Position numbers and translations under genes: made by a program. From Sphingomicrobium sediminis (lineage in GTDB: Bacteria; Pseudomonadota; Alphaproteobacteria; Sphingomonadales; Sphingomonadaceae), in the NCBI RefSeq assembly GCF_023805295.1, contig NZ_JAMSHT010000001.1, positions 124,001 to 188,000 of the forward strand: a stretch of DNA of 64,000 nucleotides. Reading direction: 5' to 3'. How positions within the stretch are numbered: the first letter of the stretch is position 1; each line of letters starts with the position of its first letter. The notes under the pieces are model-generated. The model was not told the origin of the DNA and searched no databases. It worked only from the letters and a program-made list of their open reading frames with translations. This document shows positions 53,204-61,067 of this stretch, one piece after another.

Positions 53204-55882
53204 TTACGCACTCTCTTTTTCGCCGACGTAGAAGGGCGCCGAGAAGCTGTGGGTGGCGCCGGTCATCTGGCGGCGTGGCGGGGCCAGTCGGGTGAGGTCG
53301 AACTGGGCATCGAACTGGATGCCGAAGCGACCGGCCTGCGACCAGCGCACGGTGCCGACCACGGGGCCGGTACCGATAATGTCCAGCGTCAGCTGGGTGC
53401 CCGGCGCGACCGGCTTGGCGCATTCGATCAGCGCGCCCATGGCCGAAATGTTGCGAAGGCGAATTTCGACCTGTTCGCCGCCAATGCTGACGAGGCCCCG
53501 ACGCATCAGGCGATGGCGCGGTTCACGCACGCTGCGATGGCCCTGCGGCAGGACAGAGTCGCGCTCGATCATGTCGGCGCAATCCTCGGCTGGGCTGGGC
53601 TTGCCGAAAATATAGCCCTGGATCTGGGAGCATCCTAGTTCGCGGATGAGATTGAGATCGTCATGCGTCTCGACGCCCTCGGCGGTGGTGTCCATGCCGA
53701 GGCTGTCAGCGAGCGCGACGATGGCGCGGATGATCGCGCTGTTGCGGCTCTTGGGATGCGAGGCACCGCGCACAAAGCTCTGGTCGATCTTGATCTTGTC
53801 GAACGGCGCGGTCTTGAGATAGCCGAGCGAGGAATAGCCGGTGCCGAAATCGTCGAGTGCGAGGCGGACGCCGATATTCTTGAGGCGTGCAAAGGTGTCG
53901 TCGGTCGCTTCATTGTCGGCAAGGAAGACGCCCTCGGTAATCTCCAGCTCGATGCGGTCGGCGCGGACCTCGTGGGTCTGCAGCAAGGTCGCCACTTTCT
54001 CGACCAGCTTGGGATCGTTGAACTGGATCGGCGAGAGGTTGATCGCGACGCGGACATGGTCAGGCCATTCGGCGGCCTGCCGGATCGCTTCTTCGATCAC
54101 ATAGTCGCCGAGCTTGCCGATCAGGCCGCATTCTTCTGCGACGCTAATGAAGAGGTCGGGCGAGACGCGGCCGCGGGTCGGATGATCCCAGCGAATGAGC
54201 GCTTCGAAGCCGCAAAGATCTTCGCTCGCCGCCCGGACGATCGGCTGGAAATGCAGGCTGAGCTCGTTCTGCTCAAGCGCGAAACGCAGGTCGGTTTCGA
54301 GACGCTGGCGGTCCGACGCCTCGCTGTGCATCGAGGGTTCGAAGAAGCAATGCTTGCCGCGACCGGCAGCCTTTGCCGCGTATAGTGCAAGGTCGGCGTT
54401 GCGGGTGAGGCTGTCGGCGCAGGCGCGCTGCGGGTCAGCCATGGCGATGCCAATCGAGGCGCCGATGGTCACGCGGTGGCCTTCAATCTGATAGGCCTGG
54501 CTGGCCTGTTCGATCATCAAAGTGGCGAGGCGCTCGATGAAGCCGGTTTCGACCACGCCGGGCAGCACCGCGATGAATTCGTCGCCGCCGAGACGGCCGA
54601 CCTGGCCATGATTGCCGAGCGTACGGCTGAAGCGGTCCGCGACCTGGCGGAGCAATTGGTCGCCGACAGGATGGCCGAGCGTATCGTTGACATTCTTGAA
54701 GCGGTCGAGATCGATCAGGAAGAGCGTGCAGCCGCGCTTGCGGCGGGCTGCATTGCGCAGCGCTTCTTCGAGCGTCTGGCGCATCATCGCGCGGTTGGGC
54801 AGGCCGGTGAGGCTGTCGAAACGGGCGAGACGGCTGATTTCCTGCTCGTTGCGGCGCTGTTCAGTGAGGTCGGCACCGATGCCGCGAAAGCCGAGGAAGC
54901 GGCCATTCTCGCTGAAGATGGGATTGCCCGACACCGACCAGAGGACGTCTTCGTCGCTGGCGGCGCGCACGACGACGTCAGAGAAGGGGAAGCGGGCAGA
55001 CAAGTGGAAGCCAAGCGTGCGCTCGTCGCGCAATTCCTCGCCCGGTTGGCTGTCGACCGAGAGAAGATCGGTAAACTTGCGACCGAGCAGATCTGCGGGA
55101 TCGCAGTCGAAATCCTCGGCCAGCTGGCGCGAGACATACGAAAGCGTGCCGCTGGAATCGGTTTCCCAGAACCAGCCACGGCCGGAGGCTTCGAATTCGT
55201 TGACGAAGCGGAGCGCCTGGTGTGCCTCGGAATCGAGGATCAGACGGCGGCGCGCGGTCGCGATGCTGGTGCGCGAAAAGGCGGTCGCATAGGCAGAGAC
55301 AACGAGCGCCATGATGCAAATGCCGGCGACGACGGCGTCGCTATAGGCCAAGGCCATGGTCGTGGTTGCAGCCGACAGCCCCATGATGATCGCGATGGGC
55401 GGCGCGGTGATGGCCGCGATTGCCATGGCAATGACACCGCCTCCGACCACTGCTGCGGTCACGACCAATTCGTGGCTGTGAGCGGCGGAGAACATGTTGG
55501 CGGCAAAATAGGTCCAGGCGGCCGCGCAGAAGGCGACATAGATGGTGAGCAGTCGGGTCGACATGTGCGGCGGGATGCCGATGCGGCCGCCGATCGACAC
55601 CATCGCAAATGCAAGGATATCGACGCCGACCAATGTCGCGATGAGGCCGAGGCCCGCCATGTTGTCGATGCGGTCGCCCGATAGGAAGCAGGCGATCAGG
55701 CTGATGAAATGCGAGAGGCCGATGAGGATCGGAATATGGTGCAGCTGGCGCACGCGCTGGCCGGCAATCTGCTCGTCACCGACTTCGCGCGGGGGCAGCA
55801 CGTCGTAGGCGAGTGCCTCAATGACACCCACATCCGCACGCATTTCCGGCTGTGCCTGAATCGCTAGTCGCTGACGCCCCAT
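53204..55882 (-). CDS. GGDEF-EAL protein with membrane sensor, PAS and C-terminal PilZ domain
   Basis: An 892-residue c-di-GMP enzyme. Order: N-terminal membrane region with five or six hydrophobic segments (about 48-205), PAS-like domain (about 235-360), GGDEF with RLGGDEF near 448, EAL with FEALIRW near 577, NLSPIQF, ELEITEG and DDFGTGYSS intact, then a PilZ domain with RHRLMRR near 800 and NISAMG near 830. The inhibitory RxxD before GGDEF is replaced by GNHG. Both catalytic sites look functional, so it could be bifunctional, with PilZ sensing product. A GGTGGAG site precedes ATG 55882. It converges on the acyl-CoA dehydrogenase terminator. Confidence 0.9.
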   Translation of the reverse strand: MGRQRLAIQAQPEMRADVGVIEALAYDVLPPREVGDEQIAGQRVRQLHHIPILIGLSHFISLIACFLSGDRIDNMAGLGLIATLVGVDILAFAMVSIGGRIGIPPHMSTRLLTIYVAFCAAAWTYFAANMFSAAHSHELVVTAAVVGGGVIAMAIAAITAPPIAIIMGLSAATTTMALAYSDAVVAGICIMALVVSAYATAFSRTSIATARRRLILDSEAHQALRFVNEFEASGRGWFWETDSSGTLSYVSRQLAEDFDCDPADLLGRKFTDLLSVDSQPGEELRDERTLGFHLSARFPFSDVVVRAASDEDVLWSVSGNPIFSENGRFLGFRGIGADLTEQRRNEQEISRLARFDSLTGLPNRAMMRQTLEEALRNAARRKRGCTLFLIDLDRFKNVNDTLGHPVGDQLLRQVADRFSRTLGNHGQVGRLGGDEFIAVLPGVVETGFIERLATLMIEQASQAYQIEGHRVTIGASIGIAMADPQRACADSLTRNADLALYAAKAAGRGKHCFFEPSMHSEASDRQRLETDLRFALEQNELSLHFQPIVRAASEDLCGFEALIRWDHPTRGRVSPDLFISVAEECGLIGKLGDYVIEEAIRQAAEWPDHVRVAINLSPIQFNDPKLVEKVATLLQTHEVRADRIELEITEGVFLADNEATDDTFARLKNIGVRLALDDFGTGYSSLGYLKTAPFDKIKIDQSFVRGASHPKSRNSAIIRAIVALADSLGMDTTAEGVETHDDLNLIRELGCSQIQGYIFGKPSPAEDCADMIERDSVLPQGHRSVREPRHRLMRRGLVSIGGEQVEIRLRNISAMGALIECAKPVAPGTQLTLDIIGTGPVVGTVRWSQAGRFGIQFDAQFDLTRLAPPRRQMTGATHSFSAPFYVGEKESA

Positions 55883-56089
55883 TCCACTCCACCAAATCGA
55901 TACATGGAGGCCGGATTAAAGCAGCGCGGTTAACAAATGATATTATGCGAGGGGTTTCCGTTAAATTTACTATCATCGAGCAAGTGTTAAATGCCCGAAT
56001 TGGCAGAATTTCTGTATTTTTGGGCCTTTCTCGCGGGCTTGATCGAACTGGTTAGCGCGCGCTTAATCAGGCCTGATTGGCCAGCCAGT
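55883..56089. other. AT-rich intergenic region between the GGDEF-EAL and MFS genes
   Basis: No convincing gene. It is markedly richer in A/T than the flanks and holds a perfect 14-bp palindrome AATCAGGCCTGATT (56065-56078) and a CAGAA-T-TTCTG repeat (56004-56014). It contains the start region of the c-di-GMP gene and the end of the MFS gene. Confidence 0.5.
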
Positions 56090-57346
56090 TCAAGGGCTTG
56101 CCGTGGGCTCCGGCGGGTTGAAGTCGCGCGCCTTGCGCAATTCGGGGAAAATGATGGCCCAGGCGAAGACCACGACGACGGCGCCCATGCCGCCGATAAA
56201 CGCGGCCATGGTGGGGCCGAACAGGCTGGCCATCAGACCGGATTCGGCGTCACCGAGCTCATTGGAAGCGGAGATGGACAGGGTCGAAACCGCGCCGACG
56301 CGGCCGCGCATCTGGTCGGGCGTATAAAGCTGGATGAGTGAAGAGCGGACATAAACGCTGAGCATGTCCGATGCGCCGATGATGACGAGCAGCAGGAAGG
56401 TGAGCTCGATGCTGCGCGAGAAGGCGAACCCGATGGTGGCGAGACCGAAGACGCCGACGGCAAGGAGCATCTTGAGCCCGACTTCGGTCTTGAGCGGTCG
56501 AATGGCGAAATAGAGCGCGGCGGCGGTGGCGCCGACAGCCGGAGCGGCGCGCAGGTGGCCGAACAGGTCCGGTCCGCCGCCGAAAATATCGGTGGCGAAG
56601 ATGGGGAGCAGGGCGACGGCGCTGCCCAGCAGGACGGCGAAAAGATCGAGGCTGATCGCTCCCAGAACGAGCCGGTTCTCGCGGACATATTTTATGCCGG
56701 CGATGACTTGCGCGATGGGACCGTTGGTACGGTCGCTCTTTTCCTGGTTGATCGCGCTGATGAGGAAGAGCGCAATCAGCGCGCCGACGAATAGGGCGAC
56801 CGAGAAGAAATAGGCTGTCTCGATGGACACCGCGAGTAGGTAGCCGCCGACGGCGGGGCCGATGATCGTCGCGCCCTTCCAGGCGATGGAGGACAAAGCG
56901 ATGGCGCTCGGCAGGAGCTCGCGCGGCACGATGTTGGAGGCCAGCGCGCCCATGGACGGCCCGGTCAGCACCCGGGCGATACCGACGAAGATGGCGACGA
57001 TGTAGATGATCGGGAGGCTGATCTCGCCGGTCGCGGTGGCGATGCCGAGCGCAAGCGCGCTGAAAATCTCGATGGTGATGGCGATCTTCGCGATCGTTCG
57101 GCGGTCCATGGTGTCGGCTGCCCAGCCGGAAAATGGCGTCAAGAAGAAGAGCGGCACGAATTGGATGAAACCGATGAATCCGAGGCGCAGCGCTGCGGCC
57201 TCGATGCTCATCGTCTCGCGGGCGATCGTGTAGACCTGATATTCGATGGCCGTGACCATCGCGAGCTGGGCCAGGGTCGCGAGCAGGCGCGCCGACCAGA
57301 AGGCACGGTAATTGGCGATGCGCAGGGGTTCGGGAAGCCAGCTCAT
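56090..57346 (-). CDS. MFS transporter (EntS-like)
   Basis: A 418-residue inner-membrane carrier with about 12 transmembrane segments. The start YRAFWSARLLATLAQLAM and the loop motif GWAADTMDRRTIAK near residue 70 (the MFS A-motif position) are characteristic of the EntS/DUF894 group of exporters. Substrate unknown. Start ATG at 57346; divergent from radA across 69 bp with overlapping candidate promoters. Confidence 0.88.
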   Translation of the reverse strand: MSWLPEPLRIANYRAFWSARLLATLAQLAMVTAIEYQVYTIARETMSIEAAALRLGFIGFIQFVPLFFLTPFSGWAADTMDRRTIAKIAITIEIFSALALGIATATGEISLPIIYIVAIFVGIARVLTGPSMGALASNIVPRELLPSAIALSSIAWKGATIIGPAVGGYLLAVSIETAYFFSVALFVGALIALFLISAINQEKSDRTNGPIAQVIAGIKYVRENRLVLGAISLDLFAVLLGSAVALLPIFATDIFGGGPDLFGHLRAAPAVGATAAALYFAIRPLKTEVGLKMLLAVGVFGLATIGFAFSRSIELTFLLLVIIGASDMLSVYVRSSLIQLYTPDQMRGRVGAVSTLSISASNELGDAESGLMASLFGPTMAAFIGGMGAVVVVFAWAIIFPELRKARDFNPPEPTASP

Positions 57347-57357
57347 GGGTGAAGCTG

Positions 57358-57385
57358 CGGTAGGGGGCAATTCGGCGCTCGACAA
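57358..57385 (-). promoter_or_regulatory. Candidate promoter of the MFS gene
   Basis: On the minus strand TTGTCG (57385-57380), 16-bp spacer and CTACCG (57363-57358). The -35 overlaps the -35 of radA on the other strand (TCGACA, 57379-57384). Confidence 0.4.
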
Positions 57386-57407
57386 GGGCGAGGGCGCATC
57401 GCTAGCG
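57379..57407 (+). promoter_or_regulatory. Candidate leaderless promoter of radA
   Basis: TCGACA (57379-57384), 17-bp spacer and CTAGCG (57402-57407), then TCGCAGCC to the ATG at 57416. No Shine-Dalgarno sequence is present, and a start point near the ATG is predicted. Confidence 0.5.
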
Positions 57408-57415
57408 TCGCAGCC

Positions 57416-58783
57416 ATGGCAAAACCCAAAAAGAGATATGTCTGCCAGGCCTGCGGGTCGGTGACCACGCGCTGGCAGGGCCAGTGCGGCGATTGCAGCG
57501 AATGGAATACGTTGGTCGAGGATGCGAGCGACGTCGTCACGACCTTTGCCAAGAAGCATAATCTGCAAGGTGGCGGGCGGCGGATCGAGCTGGTCGGGCT
57601 GGATGCCGAAGTGGCGATCCCCGAACGGATGCAGTCCGGGATCAAGGAATTCGATCGTGCGCTGGGTGGCGGTCTGGTGCCGGGATCGGCGACCTTGATC
57701 GGTGGTGATCCGGGGATCGGCAAGTCGACCCTGTTGCTGCAGGTCGCAGCGAAGCTTGCCAGCTCGGGCAAGGAGACGATCTACGTCTCGGGTGAGGAGG
57801 CGGCGGACCAGGTGCGGCGCAGGGCGCTGCGGCTGGGGCTGGGTGAGGCACCGGTGAAGTTGGCTGCCGCAACTTCGGTGCGCGATATTCTGACGACGTT
57901 GGGAGATGGCGCGGCGCCGGATTTCCTCGTCATCGATTCCATCCAGACCATGCATTCCGACATGATCGAAGGTGCGCCGGGAACGGTGAGCCAGGTGCGC
58001 GCCTCGGCGCATGAATTGGTGCGGTTCGCCAAGGAGAAAGGAACGGCGCTGATCCTGGTCGGGCACGTGACCAAGGACGGCAATATCGCCGGGCCGCGGG
58101 TGCTCGAACATATGGTCGATACGGTGCTCGGCTTCGAGGGCGAGCGCTCGCATCAGTATCGCATCCTTCGCGCGATCAAGAACCGCTTTGGCGGGACCGA
58201 CGAGATCGGCGTCTTCGCGATGGAAGGGAAAGGGCTTGAGGAAGTCGGCAATCCATCCTCGCTCTTCTTGACCGAACGCGGCGAGGAAGTGAGCGGGACG
58301 ACGGTTTTCCCTGCGCTGGAGGGCACGCGGCCGGTGCTGGTTGAATTGCAGGCGCTGACCGTCCGGCTGGCAAGCGGGGCGACGCCGCGGCGATCCGCGG
58401 TTGGCTGGGATTCATCGCGGCTTGCCATGCTGCTGGCGGTGCTGGAAGCGCGGTGCGGCATCAGTTTTTCCAATGTCGAAGTCTACCTGAATGTGGCGGG
58501 TGGCTATCGGCTGACCGATCCGGCGGCTGACCTCGCAGTGGCGGCGGCGCTGGTGTCGGCATTGTCCGAGCGGCCGGTGCCGACGGGCACGATCACCTTC
58601 GGAGAGGTCGCATTGTCGGGCGAATTGCGGCCCGTCGCGCACAGTGCGCTGCGGCTGAAAGAGGCAGCGAAGCTCGGATTCGAGCAGGCCTGGGTGCCGA
58701 GCGGCGTGAAGCCCGACAAGGCGCTCAATTGCCAGTCATTCGCGCGGCTGGGCGCGCTGACCGACCACCTCCTCGGGCGATAG
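57416..58783 (+). CDS. radA: DNA repair protein RadA
   Basis: A 455-residue RecA-like branch-migration protein. It has the N-terminal C4 zinc finger (YVCQACGS..., and QCGDCSEW about residues 8-27), Walker A GGDPGIGKSTLLLQ near 99, the RadA motif KNRFGGTDE near 255 and a C-terminal Lon-like domain (about 330-450). All standard features are present. The zinc-finger start supports the ATG at 57416. It is followed by cvpA, cysS and others on the same strand. Confidence 0.96.
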   Translation: MAKPKKRYVCQACGSVTTRWQGQCGDCSEWNTLVEDASDVVTTFAKKHNLQGGGRRIELVGLDAEVAIPERMQSGIKEFDRALGGGLVPGSATLIGGDPGIGKSTLLLQVAAKLASSGKETIYVSGEEAADQVRRRALRLGLGEAPVKLAAATSVRDILTTLGDGAAPDFLVIDSIQTMHSDMIEGAPGTVSQVRASAHELVRFAKEKGTALILVGHVTKDGNIAGPRVLEHMVDTVLGFEGERSHQYRILRAIKNRFGGTDEIGVFAMEGKGLEEVGNPSSLFLTERGEEVSGTTVFPALEGTRPVLVELQALTVRLASGATPRRSAVGWDSSRLAMLLAVLEARCGISFSNVEVYLNVAGGYRLTDPAADLAVAAALVSALSERPVPTGTITFGEVALSGELRPVAHSALRLKEAAKLGFEQAWVPSGVKPDKALNCQSFARLGALTDHLLGR

Positions 58784-58785
58784 GG

Positions 58786-58814
58786 CTGGCATCGTGCGCC
58801 AATCGTCGCTAGCC
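58786..58814 (+). promoter_or_regulatory. Candidate promoter of cvpA
   Basis: CTGGCA (58786-58791), 17-bp spacer and CTAGCC (58809-58814), then GAGGCGCC to the ATG at 58823. GAGG in the last stretch could act as a weak ribosome site. Confidence 0.4.
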
Positions 58815-58822
58815 GAGGCGCC

Positions 58823-59332
58823 ATGACGGCGCTCGACATCTTCATCCTGCTCCTGCTCGGTGGCGGAACGCTGCTGGGGTTCGTGCGCGGGTTCGTGCAG
58901 GAGGTTTTTTCGCTGTTCGCCTGGGTGGCGGCAGTGCTTGCGGTCAAATTCTTCCATGGTCCGGCGACTGCGCGGCTGGCCGAAAATATGGACAGTGAAA
59001 GCGGGGCATGGGCGTTGGCTTTCGCCTTGCTGGCCGTGCCGACCTTCATCGTAACGCGCTTTGTCGCGGCCAAGCTCGGCGGACGGACGCGCCGTTCGCT
59101 GATCGGGCCGATCGACCGGTTGCTGGGCGGATTGTTCGGGATGCTCAAAGGGCTAATCGTCGGGACGCTCTTCTACCTGCTCGCCAACTTTGCCGTCGAT
59201 ATGTTCTATGGGGCCGAGACGGAGCGGCCCGAATGGATGCGCGAGGCGAAGACCTATCCCTTGCTCAATGCGAGCGCGCGAGCGACGGTCGATTTCGTTG
59301 AAGAACAGCGTGAAGAAGGACTGATCGGATGA
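58823..59332 (+). CDS. CvpA family membrane protein
   Basis: A 169-residue inner-membrane protein with four hydrophobic segments. The family start [23 protein letters not shown] (residues 3-25) and the middle [20 protein letters not shown] (about 92-111) are typical of CvpA, linked to colicin V production and envelope functions. It overlaps cysS by 4 nt (ATGA) and follows radA by 39 bp. Confidence 0.88.
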   Translation: MTALDIFILLLLGGGTLLGFVRGFVQEVFSLFAWVAAVLAVKFFHGPATARLAENMDSESGAWALAFALLAVPTFIVTRFVAAKLGGRTRRSLIGPIDRLLGGLFGMLKGLIVGTLFYLLANFAVDMFYGAETERPEWMREAKTYPLLNASARATVDFVEEQREEGLIG

Positions 59333-60645
59333 TCCGGCTGCATGACACGATGGCGCGCAAAAAGCGGGACTTCGAGCCTGCCGATCCCAGCCGCATCACC
59401 ATGTATGTGTGCGGGCCGACTGTTTATGGCCGAGCGCATATCGGCAACATGCGCCCGCCGGTCGTATTCGACACGTTGGCGCGGCTCATCCGGCACCATT
59501 ATGGCGAGGACAGCCTCGTCTATGCGCGCAATGTCACCGACATCGACGACAAGATCATTGCCAAGGTGGCGGACGAGGGCGTCGAACCTTCGTTGATCAC
59601 GGAGCGCTACGAGCAATTCTATCTCGATGATACTGGTGCCTTGGGCGTGGCGCCGCCGAGCATCGCGCCGCACGCGACCGAAGAGGTCCCGGCGATGATC
59701 GCGATGATCGAGGAGCTGATCGGCAAGGGCAATGCCTACGAGGCGGAAGGGCATGTTCTCTTCTCGGTCCCGAGCGACCCCGATTATGGCGCGCTGTCGC
59801 GGCGGCAACGTGACGAGATGATCGCCGGTGCGCGGGTCGAGGTTGCGCCCTACAAGCGCGATCCGGCAGATTTCGTGCTGTGGAAGCCGAGCGACCCGGA
59901 CGTCATCGGCTTCGACAGTCCGTGGGGTCGAGGACGGCCGGGATGGCATATCGAATGTTCGGCGATGATCCGCGCGCATCTTGGCGAGACAATCGACATT
60001 CATGGCGGCGGGCTGGACCTCATCTTCCCGCATCACGAGAACGAGATCGCGCAGAGCCGGTGCAGCCACGGCGGGGCGCCGCTGGCGCGCTACTGGGTGC
60101 ATAACGGTTTCGTCGATATGGGCTCGCAAAAGATGAGCAAGTCGCTCGGCAATATCGTGACGCCCGAGGCATTGTTCGCGGCGGGGCATAAGGGCGAGAC
60201 GATCCGCATGGCGCTCCTTTCTGCGCATTATCGCCAGCCGCTGCCGTGGACCGAGACGTTGCTTGAGCAAGCAAAAGCCACGCTCGATGGGCTCTATCGC
60301 AAGATTGGCGATGCCGCGCCCGGCGAAGTGGATGCCAGCGTGCTCGACGCGCTCGGCGATGATCTGAACACGCCGCTGGCGCTATCGCGTCTTGGGCAGA
60401 TCGAGGATGCGGCTACACTAAAGGCAAGTGCAGCCTTGCTCGGATTGCTCGAAGGGAGCGCGGACGACTGGTTCCGTGGCGGTCGCGATGACGATGCCGC
60501 GGCTATCGACACCAAGATTGCCGAACGGGCTGCTGCGAAAAAGGCGCGCGACTTTGCGACGGCGGACCGCATTCGCGACGAGCTCGCAGCCGACGGCATC
60601 CTGCTCGAGGACGGGCCGGAAGGGACGACATGGCGGCGGGGGTGA
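59329..60645 (+). CDS. cysS: Cysteinyl-tRNA synthetase
   Basis: A 438-residue class I synthetase. Zinc and signature motifs: [14 protein letters not shown] near residue 25-38 (HIGH type), WHIECSAM near 206, [14 protein letters not shown] near 225, and KMSKSLGN near 265. It is shorter than E. coli CysS (461 residues) mainly in the C-terminal helical part. Codes follow the ATGA overlap with cvpA. Its 3' end overlaps the next gene by 16 nt. Confidence 0.96.
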   Translation: MIRLHDTMARKKRDFEPADPSRITMYVCGPTVYGRAHIGNMRPPVVFDTLARLIRHHYGEDSLVYARNVTDIDDKIIAKVADEGVEPSLITERYEQFYLDDTGALGVAPPSIAPHATEEVPAMIAMIEELIGKGNAYEAEGHVLFSVPSDPDYGALSRRQRDEMIAGARVEVAPYKRDPADFVLWKPSDPDVIGFDSPWGRGRPGWHIECSAMIRAHLGETIDIHGGGLDLIFPHHENEIAQSRCSHGGAPLARYWVHNGFVDMGSQKMSKSLGNIVTPEALFAAGHKGETIRMALLSAHYRQPLPWTETLLEQAKATLDGLYRKIGDAAPGEVDASVLDALGDDLNTPLALSRLGQIEDAATLKASAALLGLLEGSADDWFRGGRDDDAAAIDTKIAERAAAKKARDFATADRIRDELAADGILLEDGPEGTTWRRG

Positions 60646-61067
60646 AGCCGCCGCCCTACACCAAGGAAATCCTGCGCCTCGCGGGGGCGTTGCCCGACCG
60701 TCCGACGCTCGATCCCGCTGATGCGATCGTTGAGCGGCGCTCCGAAAGCTGTGGAAGCACGATAAAAGTCTCGATCCGGATGGATGGCGAGGCGATCGGC
60801 GATGTTGCCGCCAGCGTGCAGGCCTGCGCCTATGGGCAGGCGGCGACGGCGTTGATGCTTGCCTCGGCAAAAGGCAGGACGATGGCCGATGTGGATCATG
60901 CGCTGATCGGGATCGACGACTGGCTCAAGGGCAGCGATGTGCTCGCGCCCGACTGGCCCGGCATCGGGGCGCTTGCGCCCGCGCGCGAACGGCCGGGACG
61001 CCATGGGGCGATCCTTTTGCCTTTCCGCGCGTTGGCAGCTGCAATGAAGGAGGCGGGTCTTGGTTGA
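60630..61067 (+). CDS. IscU/NifU-like scaffold protein, divergent
   Basis: A 145-residue protein of the NifU N-terminal/IscU fold. Two of the three scaffold cysteines remain: ESCGSTIKV near residue 40 and QACAYGQAA near 65. The aspartate normally after the first Cys-Gly is serine, and the third cysteine (H-C-S in IscU) is replaced by glycine in RHGAILLPF near 124. It may bind or transfer clusters weakly, or do something else. It overlaps cysS and the downstream antiporter gene, an unusual location far from other isc/suf genes. Confidence 0.78.
   Translation: MAAGVKPPPYTKEILRLAGALPDRPTLDPADAIVERRSESCGSTIKVSIRMDGEAIGDVAASVQACAYGQAATALMLASAKGRTMADVDHALIGIDDWLKGSDVLAPDWPGIGALAPARERPGRHGAILLPFRALAAAMKEAGLG

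Noticed and set aside
55916..55934. Possible CtrA site TTAA-N-TTAAC upstream of the GGDEF-EAL gene
   Set aside because: The half sites are 10 nt apart rather than the required 7, so the match is only partial.
55991..56341. Plus-strand ORF starting in the AT-rich gap
   Set aside because: Its beginning is hydrophobic but most of it lies antisense to the MFS gene, and no ribosome site is seen.
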